From DMER01 sp003451645 (GTDB lineage Bacteria; Pseudomonadota; Alphaproteobacteria; Micropepsales; Micropepsaceae), in contig DALYLR010000013.1 of the NCBI GenBank assembly GCA_031976175.1, positions 1 to 64,000 of the forward strand: 64,000 bases of DNA, in the 5' to 3' direction. The position numbers and the translations under genes were made by a program. The notes beneath the pieces were generated by a model. The model had not been told where the DNA came from. It searched no databases and saw nothing but the letters and a program-made list of their open reading frames with translations. Positions 26,635 through 34,831 of the stretch are shown piece after piece. Numbering within the stretch: the first letter of the stretch is position 1; each line of letters starts with the position of its first letter.

Positions 26635-27207
26635 ATGCGCTTTGTGACTCTTGTTGCTGCTTTGGCCCTGGCCGTCCCGGCATCTGCCACTGTCAAATGG
26701 ACGCCAGATTATTCGGCGAGTTCCCTGGGCTTTAAGGGCAGCTTTGGCCAAAACACGGTCGATGGCACCTTCAGCAAATACACGGCTGAGGTTCTTTTCG
26801 ATAAGGGCAATCTGGCAGGCTCCAAGATCAAGGTCGTTGTGGACACGGGCTCGGTTAAGTCCACCACCTCGCCGGACAATTACAACGAGGAGACCACAAC
26901 CGCCTTGCCCGGTGCCGGCTGGCTCAATGTCGCAAAATTCCCGCAAGCCACGTTTGAAACGACCTCGATCACAGCCAAAGGCGGCGACAATTTCGAAGCC
27001 AAGGGCAATTTGACCGTCGTCGGCCAAACGCAAGAAGTCGTGCTGCCATTCACCGTCAAGATCGATGGCACGACTGCCACCGCCACGGGTAAGACCACCG
27101 TCAACCGGATGAAATTTGGCATCAAGGGCGACAAGCCGCTCTTCGCGCTGCCCAAGCCGGTGCCGCATGAGGTCGAAATCTCCTTCACCTTGAAGGCAAA
27201 AAAGTAA
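26635..27207 (+). CDS. YceI-family periplasmic lipid-binding protein (2)
   Basis: A 190-residue exported protein with signal peptide MRFVTLVAALALAVPASA and a YceI barrel (VKWTPDYSASSLGFKGSFGQ, FPQATFETTSI, NLTVVGQTQEVVLPF). It is more distant from the first YceI than expected for a recent duplicate. The ATG at 26635 follows GGGGAG by about nine bases. Third gene of the YceI-b561-YceI cluster. Confidence 0.9.
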   Translation: MRFVTLVAALALAVPASATVKWTPDYSASSLGFKGSFGQNTVDGTFSKYTAEVLFDKGNLAGSKIKVVVDTGSVKSTTSPDNYNEETTTALPGAGWLNVAKFPQATFETTSITAKGGDNFEAKGNLTVVGQTQEVVLPFTVKIDGTTATATGKTTVNRMKFGIKGDKPLFALPKPVPHEVEISFTLKAKK

Positions 27208-27326
27208 TTCCGAAGGGCCGCGCGCCATCGGAGCCAGGGCCACTTCGGCGCTGGCCATAACGTTAGTGCGTGCCAATAGACTGGGTAGCCCTTGCATCAC
27301 GGGCCGTGCGCCGCTTGACTGCGGGC

Positions 27327-28286
27327 ATGCATCCAATTCGTTGCCATCCAGCCAACGCGCAGACCATTGCCGCCGCAGCGCATGCGCTAAAAGCGGGCCG
27401 GCTTGTCGCTTTCCCGACCGAGACCGTCTATGGCCTAGGCGCCGACGCACGCAATGACCTGGCCGTTGCACGTGTGTTTGAGGCCAAGGGGCGGCCGCAA
27501 TTCAACCCTCTGATTGTCCACGTCGCCGACTTGGAAGCGGCCCAAACATTGGGCATGTTCAAGACCCAGGCTTTAAAGCTCGCCGAGCGATTTTGGCCAG
27601 GTCCCCTGACACTCGTCGTGCCGCGTAAAGGCGATTGCGGCATATCACGTCTGGCAAGTGCAGGCCTCGACACGCTTGCTCTGCGCGTGCCAGCAAATTC
27701 AGTCGCGCGAAACCTGCTTACGGCTTTTGGCGGGCCGATCGCGGCGCCGTCCGCCAACCGTTCAGGAGCACTTAGCCCGACACGGGCTGAACATGTTCAA
27801 GGGCTTGGCGCTCATCTTGCGATGATATTGGACGGTGGCGCATGTGCGATTGGGCTTGAATCCACGATTGTAGCCCTCTCTGACGCGGAGCCTGTGCTCT
27901 TGCGGCCAGGAGGGCTCGCGCGTGAGGAGATCGAGGCGGTCGTGGGCACCCTGTTATCACTGCAGCCTTCGGACAGGCCATCCGCCCCCGGACAATTATC
28001 GAGCCACTATGCGCCGCGTGCAGGTCTGCGCCTCAATGCAGACATACCGGACACTGGCGAAGCGTTCTTGGCGTTCGGACCGCAGCCTTTACCTCTTCCT
28101 CCCAACTCCTTGAACCTCAGCCTCACCGGTGATCTTGTAGAAGCCGCTGCAAATCTGTTTGCACATCTGCATCAACTCGATCAGCTTGGTGTACGGACGA
28201 TTGCAGTCGCACATATCCCGATGTCCGGATTAGGCGAAGCGATCAATGACCGCCTTTTGCGGGCAGCGGCCCCGCGCGAGATCTAG
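27327..28286 (+). CDS. threonylcarbamoyl-AMP synthase (Sua5 type)
   Basis: This enzyme makes L-threonylcarbamoyl-AMP from threonine, bicarbonate and ATP, the first step of tRNA t6A37. The 319 residues hold a YrdC domain (AAHALKAGRLVAFPTETVYGLGADA, KGRPQFNPLIVHV, RFWPGPLTLVV, PIAAPSANRSGALSPT) and a C-terminal Sua5 domain (SPG-like linker SAPGQLSSHYAPRAGL), so it is the longer Sua5 form. The ATG at 27327 opens MHPIRCHPAN. The FAD dehydrogenase starts 3 bp after its stop. Confidence 0.94.
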   Translation: MHPIRCHPANAQTIAAAAHALKAGRLVAFPTETVYGLGADARNDLAVARVFEAKGRPQFNPLIVHVADLEAAQTLGMFKTQALKLAERFWPGPLTLVVPRKGDCGISRLASAGLDTLALRVPANSVARNLLTAFGGPIAAPSANRSGALSPTRAEHVQGLGAHLAMILDGGACAIGLESTIVALSDAEPVLLRPGGLAREEIEAVVGTLLSLQPSDRPSAPGQLSSHYAPRAGLRLNADIPDTGEAFLAFGPQPLPLPPNSLNLSLTGDLVEAAANLFAHLHQLDQLGVRTIAVAHIPMSGLGEAINDRLLRAAAPREI

Positions 28287-28289
28287 GCT

Positions 28290-29708
28290 ATGGCTCTAAG
28301 CCCCGAACTGCTGGACCGATTCAAACAATGCGCGGGGCATGGCGGCTGGACCCTGGACCCAGATCGCATTGCGCCGCATTTGCGCGAATGGCGGGACCGC
28401 TATCATGGCGCGACGCCCATAATGTTGATGCCGGACAACCGGGACGCGGTGGCATCCATTATCAGGCTCGCAGCCGAAACGCGCACGCCGATTGTTCCAC
28501 AAGGCGGGAATACCGGCCTCGTCGGTGGACAAATCCCCCATCCCAATGGAGAGGAATTGCTCATTTGGATGGGCCGGATGAACAAAGTCCGCTCCATCGA
28601 TACCAATAACAATACGCTGACCGTTGAAGCGGGCGCGATCCTAACGCAAGTCCAAGAGGCCGCCGCGGCGCAGGACCGCTTCTTCCCGCTGTCTTTGGCC
28701 TCTGAAGGCTCCGCACAGATTGGCGGACTCATCTCCACCAATGCAGGCGGCACCGCTGTGCTTGCCTATGGAACCATGCGCGACCTCGTTTTGGGGCTTG
28801 AGGCCGTCTTGCCCGATGGGTCGATCATTAACGCGCTCAGCGGACTGCGCAAAGACAACACCGGTTACGATATCGTCCGCCTTCTGACGGGTGCAGAAGG
28901 CACGCTCGGCATCATCACGGCAGCGACCCTGAAACTATTTCCGCAGCCTCGCGCAACGTTTGTGGCCATCGCTGGCGTGGCGTCGCCGGCATCGGCAATT
29001 TCACTGCTCACTCTAATGAAGGCGGACGCTGGCGCCATGCTGACTGGTTTTGAGCTCATGCCTCGGCTGGGTCTGGAATTTGTCCTCCGGCACATCGCCA
29101 GTGCGCGCGATCCATTGAGCCATATTCATCCATGGTACGTCCTAATTGAGCTCTCCCTGTCAGGCGGCGCGAGCGATCGTCTTCTTGAGATTGCGCTTGC
29201 GCGCGCGATCGAAGAGGGGCTGGCTGGCGATGCTGTGATCGCTCAGTCGGCGCAACAGGCACGCGACTTTTGGCGGCTGCGCGAGGCCCTATCCGAAGCA
29301 CAGAAATTTGAGGGCGGCAGCATCAAGCATGATGTCTCTGTCCCGATCTCTGCGATGCCGCGATTTGTCGATGAGGCGACCCAAGCGGTCCTTCAAGCAG
29401 TGCCTGGCGCACGTCCCATTCCCTTTGGCCATGTTGGCGATGGCAATGTGCATTTTAATGTCTCCCAGCCAGTCAACACTGATCGCGGTTCGTTCGTGGC
29501 ACGGTGGGACGAGATCAACGACATTGTGCATGGGATCGCGTCCGAACTGGGCGGCAGCATCTCTGCCGAACATGGGATTGGGCAAATGAAGGCGACCGAA
29601 ATCATCGGGTACAAAGACCCGGGCACTCTCGCCGCCATGCGAGCAATCAAGCGGGCGCTTGATCCCCAAGGGATCATGAACCCAGGGAAAATTTTCCCGC
29701 GAGACTGA
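28290..29708 (+). CDS. FAD-linked 2-hydroxyacid dehydrogenase (GlcD/D2HGDH type)
   Basis: A 472-residue VAO-type flavoprotein. The FAD-binding part includes PIVPQGGNTGLVGGQIPH, PLSLASEGSAQIGGLISTNA and TGAEGTLGIITAATLKL. The C-terminal cap carries PFGHVGDGNVHFNV (active-site and metal histidines) and ISAEHGIGQMK, ending DPQGIMNPGKIF. The overall pattern matches D-2-hydroxyglutarate or D-lactate/glycolate dehydrogenases, which pass electrons to quinone or ETF. It is translated just after the Sua5 gene and is convergent with the glucan synthase. Confidence 0.9.
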   Translation: MALSPELLDRFKQCAGHGGWTLDPDRIAPHLREWRDRYHGATPIMLMPDNRDAVASIIRLAAETRTPIVPQGGNTGLVGGQIPHPNGEELLIWMGRMNKVRSIDTNNNTLTVEAGAILTQVQEAAAAQDRFFPLSLASEGSAQIGGLISTNAGGTAVLAYGTMRDLVLGLEAVLPDGSIINALSGLRKDNTGYDIVRLLTGAEGTLGIITAATLKLFPQPRATFVAIAGVASPASAISLLTLMKADAGAMLTGFELMPRLGLEFVLRHIASARDPLSHIHPWYVLIELSLSGGASDRLLEIALARAIEEGLAGDAVIAQSAQQARDFWRLREALSEAQKFEGGSIKHDVSVPISAMPRFVDEATQAVLQAVPGARPIPFGHVGDGNVHFNVSQPVNTDRGSFVARWDEINDIVHGIASELGGSISAEHGIGQMKATEIIGYKDPGTLAAMRAIKRALDPQGIMNPGKIFPRD

Positions 29709-29719
29709 CCCTCATACGC

Positions 29720-32344
29720 TCAAGCGACTTGTTGGGCGGCCTGCGGTGCAGGCCTCGGCTCTGGCCGCTTAACCTGGAGGGCCGCCTCACCATTGGCAAC
29801 CCGTGACGGCATGACGCTGACGAAAGCGACAACCAATGTTGCGAGGTAGGGCACCGACTGGATCGCCAGCATTGCAACCCACACGCTTGCTGCAGTGTCA
29901 TCTGCTCCGCTCACAGACCAAACGCCAACAATGGCAAGCAATAGCGCGAACAATAGAACCACTTCCTCGCGCGCCATGGCCACCACCTGAGTGAGGCGAG
30001 CAGCGCCCGCCATTTTCGGCGTACGGAAAAACGGCTTCCCGCTGGTCAGGATGCCCGACAGGACAGCCCGCGCCACTGTGTGGGAAAGAGACAGACCTGC
30101 GAGTGCAGCAACACCGGCGCCCCAAATGCCACTCCCAACGCGCACCGGGTACAGGGTCAGAGTCTTCACGACTTTGAATGCGAACAGCGAAATCGCAACC
30201 GCGCCGAGCGCCATGAGGGGCGCGTCGAAACGGACTGGATCGATCACCATCAATGCCGACCAGATTAGCGACGCTCCCACAAAAATCAGGCTCAACCCAT
30301 CCGACAACCAAGGGAGCCAACCCGCTATGAAGTGGTACTTCTGAGCGAGGGTGAGGCGTCGATCGGAGGGCGAAAAGGCGCTTAAATGCCGCTTGGCGAT
30401 CTGCATCGCACCATAAACCCAACGGAAGCGTTGCGCCTTGAAGTCCGTAAACGTGTCAGGCATCAAGCCGCGCCCCAAGCTCTCGTCCATGTAGACAGCT
30501 CTCCAACCGTCTTGGAAGACGCGCAAACCCAATTCGGTGTCTTCCGTAATGCACCACTCGGCCCAGCCGGCCTTATCCATCACGGCCCGGCGCACAATGG
30601 TCATCGTTCCGTGCTGAATGATCGCGTTATCCTCATTGCGCTCGACCATCCCAATACGGAAGAAGCCGGCATACTCTTGATATGCCATTGCCTTGAATGC
30701 GCTTTCCGTCGCATCGCGATAATCCTGTGGCCCTTGGACGATCGCCACTTGGGGGTCTGCAAAATTTGGCATGGCGCGCGTGAGCCACTGCGGATCGACC
30801 TGATAATCGCTATCGATCACGGCAACCGCTTCGGCACGTGCATCGGTCAATTTGAGAGCAATGTTGAGCGCGCCAGCTTTGAACCCTTTGACATTATCAA
30901 AATGAAAGAAGCGGAACCGCTCTCCCAACGCTTTGCAATGCTCTTCAACCGGCCGCCAAACGGCGGGGTCTTTGGTATTGTTGTCGAGAACAATGACCTC
31001 AAAGTTGGGGTAGTCCAAACGCGACAAGGCGTTCAGCGTCTCGATCATCATGTCTGATGGTTCGTTATAGGCCGGCACATGGATCGAAACGAATGGTGCG
31101 AAGTCGCCAGGTGCTGCCGGAACATGGCGCCGATGGGTCCGCCACATAGCGTGAGCCCATTCTATGGCCTCGCTCAAAATGACGCCAGCTGCGAGCAACG
31201 CAAGAGGCAAGACGACAATGAAGAGCGCCCAAGTCTGCATATCCGCGTAGGTAAGTGCGGCGGAGTAGTAAATCGCGGTCACTCCGGTGACGATACCGGC
31301 AACCGTCAGTGCCAGGAAGAATTGCCCGCGCAACGTGACTTGCGTGCGGGTCAACAAGGCGCCCCCTGCAACCAGGGTGAGTGCTATGGTCACCAGCGCC
31401 AAGAGCGGCCAGTCGGGCAAGGCCGACACGGGTCCCGCAAAAGCGAATTTTGGATTGCCGAACGCATCGAACATACCCCAATAGGCGCCGACTGTGCCTT
31501 CGAGAGCGATTTTCCAGGGCTGATCAAAGGCCTCGATGAGGTAATAATCCCAATTGCGGTTGGACGCCTGATTGACAAAATCGCGAATGAAGGCGGCTTG
31601 ATTGGGCAACGATGCCACCGCACTGCGGAAATTGCGACCCTGAGACGGCCAGCCCACCTCCGCCATCACGATGGGCTTGTTCCAGAATACAATCGACAAC
31701 TCATAATAGGCTTGGCGGATATTGGCCATCGCGACGCCGACCGAGGGGCCTTCCCAAAACGGCAGGAAGTGCGCGCCAATGAAATCAGAATGTTCTGCCA
31801 GAATTGGATGGCTGCGCCACACATGCCACGGTTCGGCGGTCGAGACATCGATGCGTCTCGGCAGTGCGCGCTTGACCCGCCGCATATAGCCCGCAACCTC
31901 TTCTGCCGTCAGATCGCCGCGCAGCACTGCTTCGTTCCCGACAAAAATGCGTTCAACCCCACGATGATTCTCTCGCAGGATCTGCAGCGCCAGATCGATT
32001 TCCCGTTCATTGGCCGCATGGTCGCCGCTGAGCCAGAGCCCCAAACTGACGGTCAAGCCGTGCGTGCGCGCAACATCAGGGACGACGTCCAAGCCGCGCG
32101 ACACGGAGTAGGTCCGGATGTGATCGGTTGCCTTGGCCAGAGTTGCAAAATCGGCCTCAATGCGCGCGCGCGACACATTCCGGGCCTCGGTTTCACTGAA
32201 CAACCCCGACGGATTATAGGACATCGCGGCCGTCTTGCCCGTCCACTCAGGAGCTGCGACTGGGCGATCGAGTGCGGCCCAAAACAAGCCCAAGCCAAGC
32301 GCAACGCAGACCAAAGCAACACACATGCGCTTGCGATCGTTCAT
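29720..32344 (-). CDS. GH17-GT2 fusion, probable beta-1,3-glucan synthase/transferase
   Basis: An 874-residue inner-membrane enzyme. After a membrane anchor (about 8-26), residues 36-305 form a GH17-like domain with the catalytic pair in FVGNEAV (E138) and VMAEVGWPSQG (E229). Membrane helices at about 312-395 precede a family 2 glycosyltransferase (about 415-660) with DSD at 511-513, TED near 600 and QRFRW at 638-642, followed by four or more helices. This layout resembles NdvB/NdvC cyclic beta-1,3/1,6-glucan enzymes of Bradyrhizobium. It would polymerise UDP-glucose and remodel the product in the periplasm. Start at 32344 (MNDRKRMCVA) is preferred over an upstream in-frame start at 32416. 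Confidence 0.87.
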   Translation of the reverse strand: MNDRKRMCVALVCVALGLGLFWAALDRPVAAPEWTGKTAAMSYNPSGLFSETEARNVSRARIEADFATLAKATDHIRTYSVSRGLDVVPDVARTHGLTVSLGLWLSGDHAANEREIDLALQILRENHRGVERIFVGNEAVLRGDLTAEEVAGYMRRVKRALPRRIDVSTAEPWHVWRSHPILAEHSDFIGAHFLPFWEGPSVGVAMANIRQAYYELSIVFWNKPIVMAEVGWPSQGRNFRSAVASLPNQAAFIRDFVNQASNRNWDYYLIEAFDQPWKIALEGTVGAYWGMFDAFGNPKFAFAGPVSALPDWPLLALVTIALTLVAGGALLTRTQVTLRGQFFLALTVAGIVTGVTAIYYSAALTYADMQTWALFIVVLPLALLAAGVILSEAIEWAHAMWRTHRRHVPAAPGDFAPFVSIHVPAYNEPSDMMIETLNALSRLDYPNFEVIVLDNNTKDPAVWRPVEEHCKALGERFRFFHFDNVKGFKAGALNIALKLTDARAEAVAVIDSDYQVDPQWLTRAMPNFADPQVAIVQGPQDYRDATESAFKAMAYQEYAGFFRIGMVERNEDNAIIQHGTMTIVRRAVMDKAGWAEWCITEDTELGLRVFQDGWRAVYMDESLGRGLMPDTFTDFKAQRFRWVYGAMQIAKRHLSAFSPSDRRLTLAQKYHFIAGWLPWLSDGLSLIFVGASLIWSALMVIDPVRFDAPLMALGAVAISLFAFKVVKTLTLYPVRVGSGIWGAGVAALAGLSLSHTVARAVLSGILTSGKPFFRTPKMAGAARLTQVVAMAREEVVLLFALLLAIVGVWSVSGADDTAASVWVAMLAIQSVPYLATLVVAFVSVMPSRVANGEAALQVKRPEPRPAPQAAQQVA

Positions 32345-32506
32345 GGCCGATGCCGTCCCCTTGGCGCTATCGCTTTTTGCGACAGCGATTGAAGCTGAAA
32401 TTGTCAAGTGCGGCATGCCCCTGCTGCCTCTGTGTGCATTGCAGCATATGCCGCTTCGTGGCCAAATGATGGCAGTGACTGGCCTAAACGGCTGAAAGCA
32501 AAGAAA

Positions 32507-32530
32507 AACCGGGCACTTGGGTGCCCGGTT
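32507..32530 (-). terminator. rho-independent terminator after the FKBP gene
   Basis: Perfect 10-bp inverted repeat AACCGGGCAC/GTGCCCGGTT with a four-base loop. On the minus strand it is followed by TTTTTC, as expected for intrinsic termination, and lies about 37 bp after the FKBP stop at 32567. Confidence 0.9.
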
Positions 32531-32566
32531 CTAAACGTCAGGTTACGGGTCTTGTTGCGCTTGCGC

Positions 32567-33046
32567 TCACAAGAAGTCGAATAATTCGATCTCAAAGACA
32601 AGGACTTGATCGGGACCGATTTTGTCGCCCGAGCCTTTGGACCCATAGCCCAGTTCAGGCGGAAGCACGATCTCGACCTTATCGCCGCGCTCCATCATTG
32701 GGATGACTTCTTGCCAGCCCTTGATCAATTGTTTAAGGTTGAAAATCGCGGGTTGGGCTGCGGGGTCAGTTTGGTCAAAGACAGTCCCGTCGATGAGCGA
32801 GCCCTTGTAGCGGACGACGACCGTTGCATTGGGGCTTGGCGTGCCGCCGCCCTTGCCCCCTTTCTTAAGTACGCGCCATTGCACGCCCGATGGTTGGACC
32901 TTTACCCCCGCTTTCGCCTTGTTGTCCGTAAGATAGGCTTGCATGCGCGACCAGTTCGCTTCGTCGCGTGCCTGCGCTGTGATCGCGCCCGCGCTCAAAA
33001 TCACGACCATCGCAATCGCGAAGGCTGCCCAAATCCCTGTTTTCAT
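32567..33046 (-). CDS. exported FKBP-type peptidyl-prolyl isomerase
   Basis: A 159-residue protein with an N-terminal signal or anchor (IWAAFAIAMVVILSAGAITAQA) and an FKBP domain: VVVRYKGSLIDGTVFDQT, FNLKQLIKGWQEVIPMMERGDK and LPPELGYGSKGSGDKIGPDQ, ending VFEIELFDFL. It would catalyse proline isomerisation in the periplasm. The ATG at 33046 has GGGAG eight bases upstream, favouring it over the ATG five codons earlier. A strong terminator follows. Confidence 0.93.
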   Translation of the reverse strand: MKTGIWAAFAIAMVVILSAGAITAQARDEANWSRMQAYLTDNKAKAGVKVQPSGVQWRVLKKGGKGGGTPSPNATVVVRYKGSLIDGTVFDQTDPAAQPAIFNLKQLIKGWQEVIPMMERGDKVEIVLPPELGYGSKGSGDKIGPDQVLVFEIELFDFL

Positions 33047-33175
33047 CCCAATATCTCCCATGCCGTGAAACTCGATGCTCGCGGGGATCGTGCTAGCTTG
33101 GAAAATTGCCCCGCCCAGCCAAACCCATGAACCAGCTTTCGGGCGATTTCAAGTCCTGTGGCGCGGTTGGGCCCA

Positions 33176-33922
33176 TCAGAACAAAGAGCCCTGGCCCCCG
33201 TCGGGCTTGATCTTCTTCTTGGATGTTTGCCTCCGGGGCGATGGCGTCCCGGACGATGCAGTATCCTCAGGTTCTATCAAATCAGGACCGTCATTGGTGA
33301 CGGAATTAACCCGTTGAGAGACCGTGAAATACTCCAGCCAATCGTCTGGGCACGGGCGGACCACTCCTTGCGCATCGCCCGGCGGCAAGTCGAGCCACGC
33401 TTTCCAGTCCTGTGCGCCGAGGATCAACGGCATCCGGTCATGCAGCTGGCCGATGTGCGCATTCGCAGGCGTCGTAATGATGGCCATGCTGTCCAGATTG
33501 GATCCGTCCGGACGGCGCCATCGCTCCCAAATGCCTCCAAAGACCAAAGGCTCCTTTGACCGTAACCGAATATACATTGGGATTTTCTGGCCAGCCTCTT
33601 CGCGCCATTCATAAAAGCCATTCGCTGGCACCAAGCAACGGCGCGCCGAAAATGCATCGCGAAAGGACGGCTTGTCCCGCAAACTCTCACCGCGTGCATT
33701 GATGAGCGGAGCGCTTGCGATGTCTTTGGCCCAATGGGGTACAAGCCCCCACCTCATTATCGCCAATGTTCCTCCAGCGCACAAAACAGGCACGCTTTGG
33801 GTTGGTGCAACATTGTAGCGCGCCGCCCAATTGGGGATGCCCTGAGCCCAGACTGGGTTCAGAAACTGGAAGAGCTGCCGGATGGCCTCCGGCGGCAAAA
33901 TCAGCGCATAGCGGCCGCACAT
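33176..33922 (-). CDS. SRAP/HMCES-family abasic-site DNA-protein crosslinker
   Basis: A 248-residue SOS-response-associated peptidase homologue (YedK/HMCES). Catalytic Cys2 follows Met in MCGRYAL. Seen next: ARYNVAPTQSVPVL, MRWGLVPHWAKD, INARGESLRDKPSFRDAF, RRCLVPANGFYEW and the His in HDRMPLIL. Family knowledge: Cys2 crosslinks to abasic sites in single-stranded DNA and shields them during replication. The extreme C-terminus reads QGSLF after a Lys/Arg-rich tail, resembling a beta-clamp-binding pentapeptide. It lies 62 bp downstream of the unknown gene at 33985. Confidence 0.93.
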   Translation of the reverse strand: MCGRYALILPPEAIRQLFQFLNPVWAQGIPNWAARYNVAPTQSVPVLCAGGTLAIMRWGLVPHWAKDIASAPLINARGESLRDKPSFRDAFSARRCLVPANGFYEWREEAGQKIPMYIRLRSKEPLVFGGIWERWRRPDGSNLDSMAIITTPANAHIGQLHDRMPLILGAQDWKAWLDLPPGDAQGVVRPCPDDWLEYFTVSQRVNSVTNDGPDLIEPEDTASSGTPSPRRQTSKKKIKPDGGQGSLF

Positions 33923-33984
33923 GCATTCACGCTCTAGCGCTTATCAAAGCATCCGCACAAGCACCGAGAATGTTTATATCTGCC

Positions 33985-34797
33985 TTAACCCCACAGGATC
34001 CTCAGCCACAAAGGCTTTTTGGGTTTGATGCGAGCCGAGACATCAGCCGCTGTAATCCGGGCGGCCATGGGCATGTCCCGGTCGGCACGTGGCTCAGGGA
34101 TGTCATGGGTTGTCTCAAGGCGCCGGGCTGATACCGCCGGCGCCTCGACACTGCGCCCTTGTGGAACTTCGCTCGGGCCGATCATTAACGCGCTGCTCGC
34201 CCGCGCGTCCATGCTTACACGCTCGCCCTTGGTGCCCGAACGCCTGGAAGCACCGTCCCGTTCGACGGTACGCACCCCCCTGTGGCGGCCGGTGTCTTCG
34301 CCGGCGAGCGCGCGCGGTTCAGGGATGGGGCCCGCAAACGTGAGCGATGGGTCATAGCCAGCTTTGCTGGCCTGGCCAACCGGTGCGGCGGACGGTTGCG
34401 CCGCCAAAGCCTCTGCAGGAGTGATCGCCGATGGCTGCGGGGAGGCATTGGCTGGCGTCCATTGCGAGTGCGGTCCTTCGATGACGGAGGCCTGCGCGAG
34501 TGATGCCTGGCCGCGGCCAAAGAACGGCGACAATGCCCCGGAGGGCCGGCCATCGATGTCCGCAATCACAGCCGCCACCATGGCGGCAACGCCGTGTTGT
34601 TCGCGAGCAATCCGCTCGTTCAAATCAGCATCGCTCAAGGCCGTGAACATGGTGGCCTCGAAGGTGTCGTGCGTTGTTTCCGGGATAAAGCAGTCCAAAG
34701 CCGGGGCCGCATGCCCACCGCCAACAGCGCGCAACCGGTCCTCTGACCGCTGCAACTCTGTCCACAACTCGCCAATCTTGTCGGATTTGCTGCTCAT
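33985..34797 (-). CDS. uncharacterised protein, partner of the proteasome-like hydrolase
   Basis: I do not recognise this 270-residue protein. Residues 1-90 are helical and charged (IGELWTELQRSEDRLRAV, then FEATMFTALSDADLNERIAR). Residues 95-250 are Pro/Ala/Ser/Gln-rich and probably disordered, and the C-terminus is basic-aromatic (KPKKPLWLRILWG), possibly a docking or membrane-contacting tail. The start at 34797 lies 34 bp after the stop of the Ntn-hydrolase gene on the same strand, so the two are likely co-transcribed. It could be an adaptor or substrate of that enzyme; this is inference from position only. Confidence 0.6.
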   Translation of the reverse strand: MSSKSDKIGELWTELQRSEDRLRAVGGGHAAPALDCFIPETTHDTFEATMFTALSDADLNERIAREQHGVAAMVAAVIADIDGRPSGALSPFFGRGQASLAQASVIEGPHSQWTPANASPQPSAITPAEALAAQPSAAPVGQASKAGYDPSLTFAGPIPEPRALAGEDTGRHRGVRTVERDGASRRSGTKGERVSMDARASSALMIGPSEVPQGRSVEAPAVSARRLETTHDIPEPRADRDMPMAARITAADVSARIKPKKPLWLRILWG

Positions 34798-34831
34798 CTG
34801 TTTACTCGCCACTTTAAGAAGTCTCACGCCA

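Noticed and set aside
31079..32392. Plus-strand open frame of 437 codons over the glucan synthase
   Set aside because: Antisense to clear GH17 and membrane segments; no family pattern.
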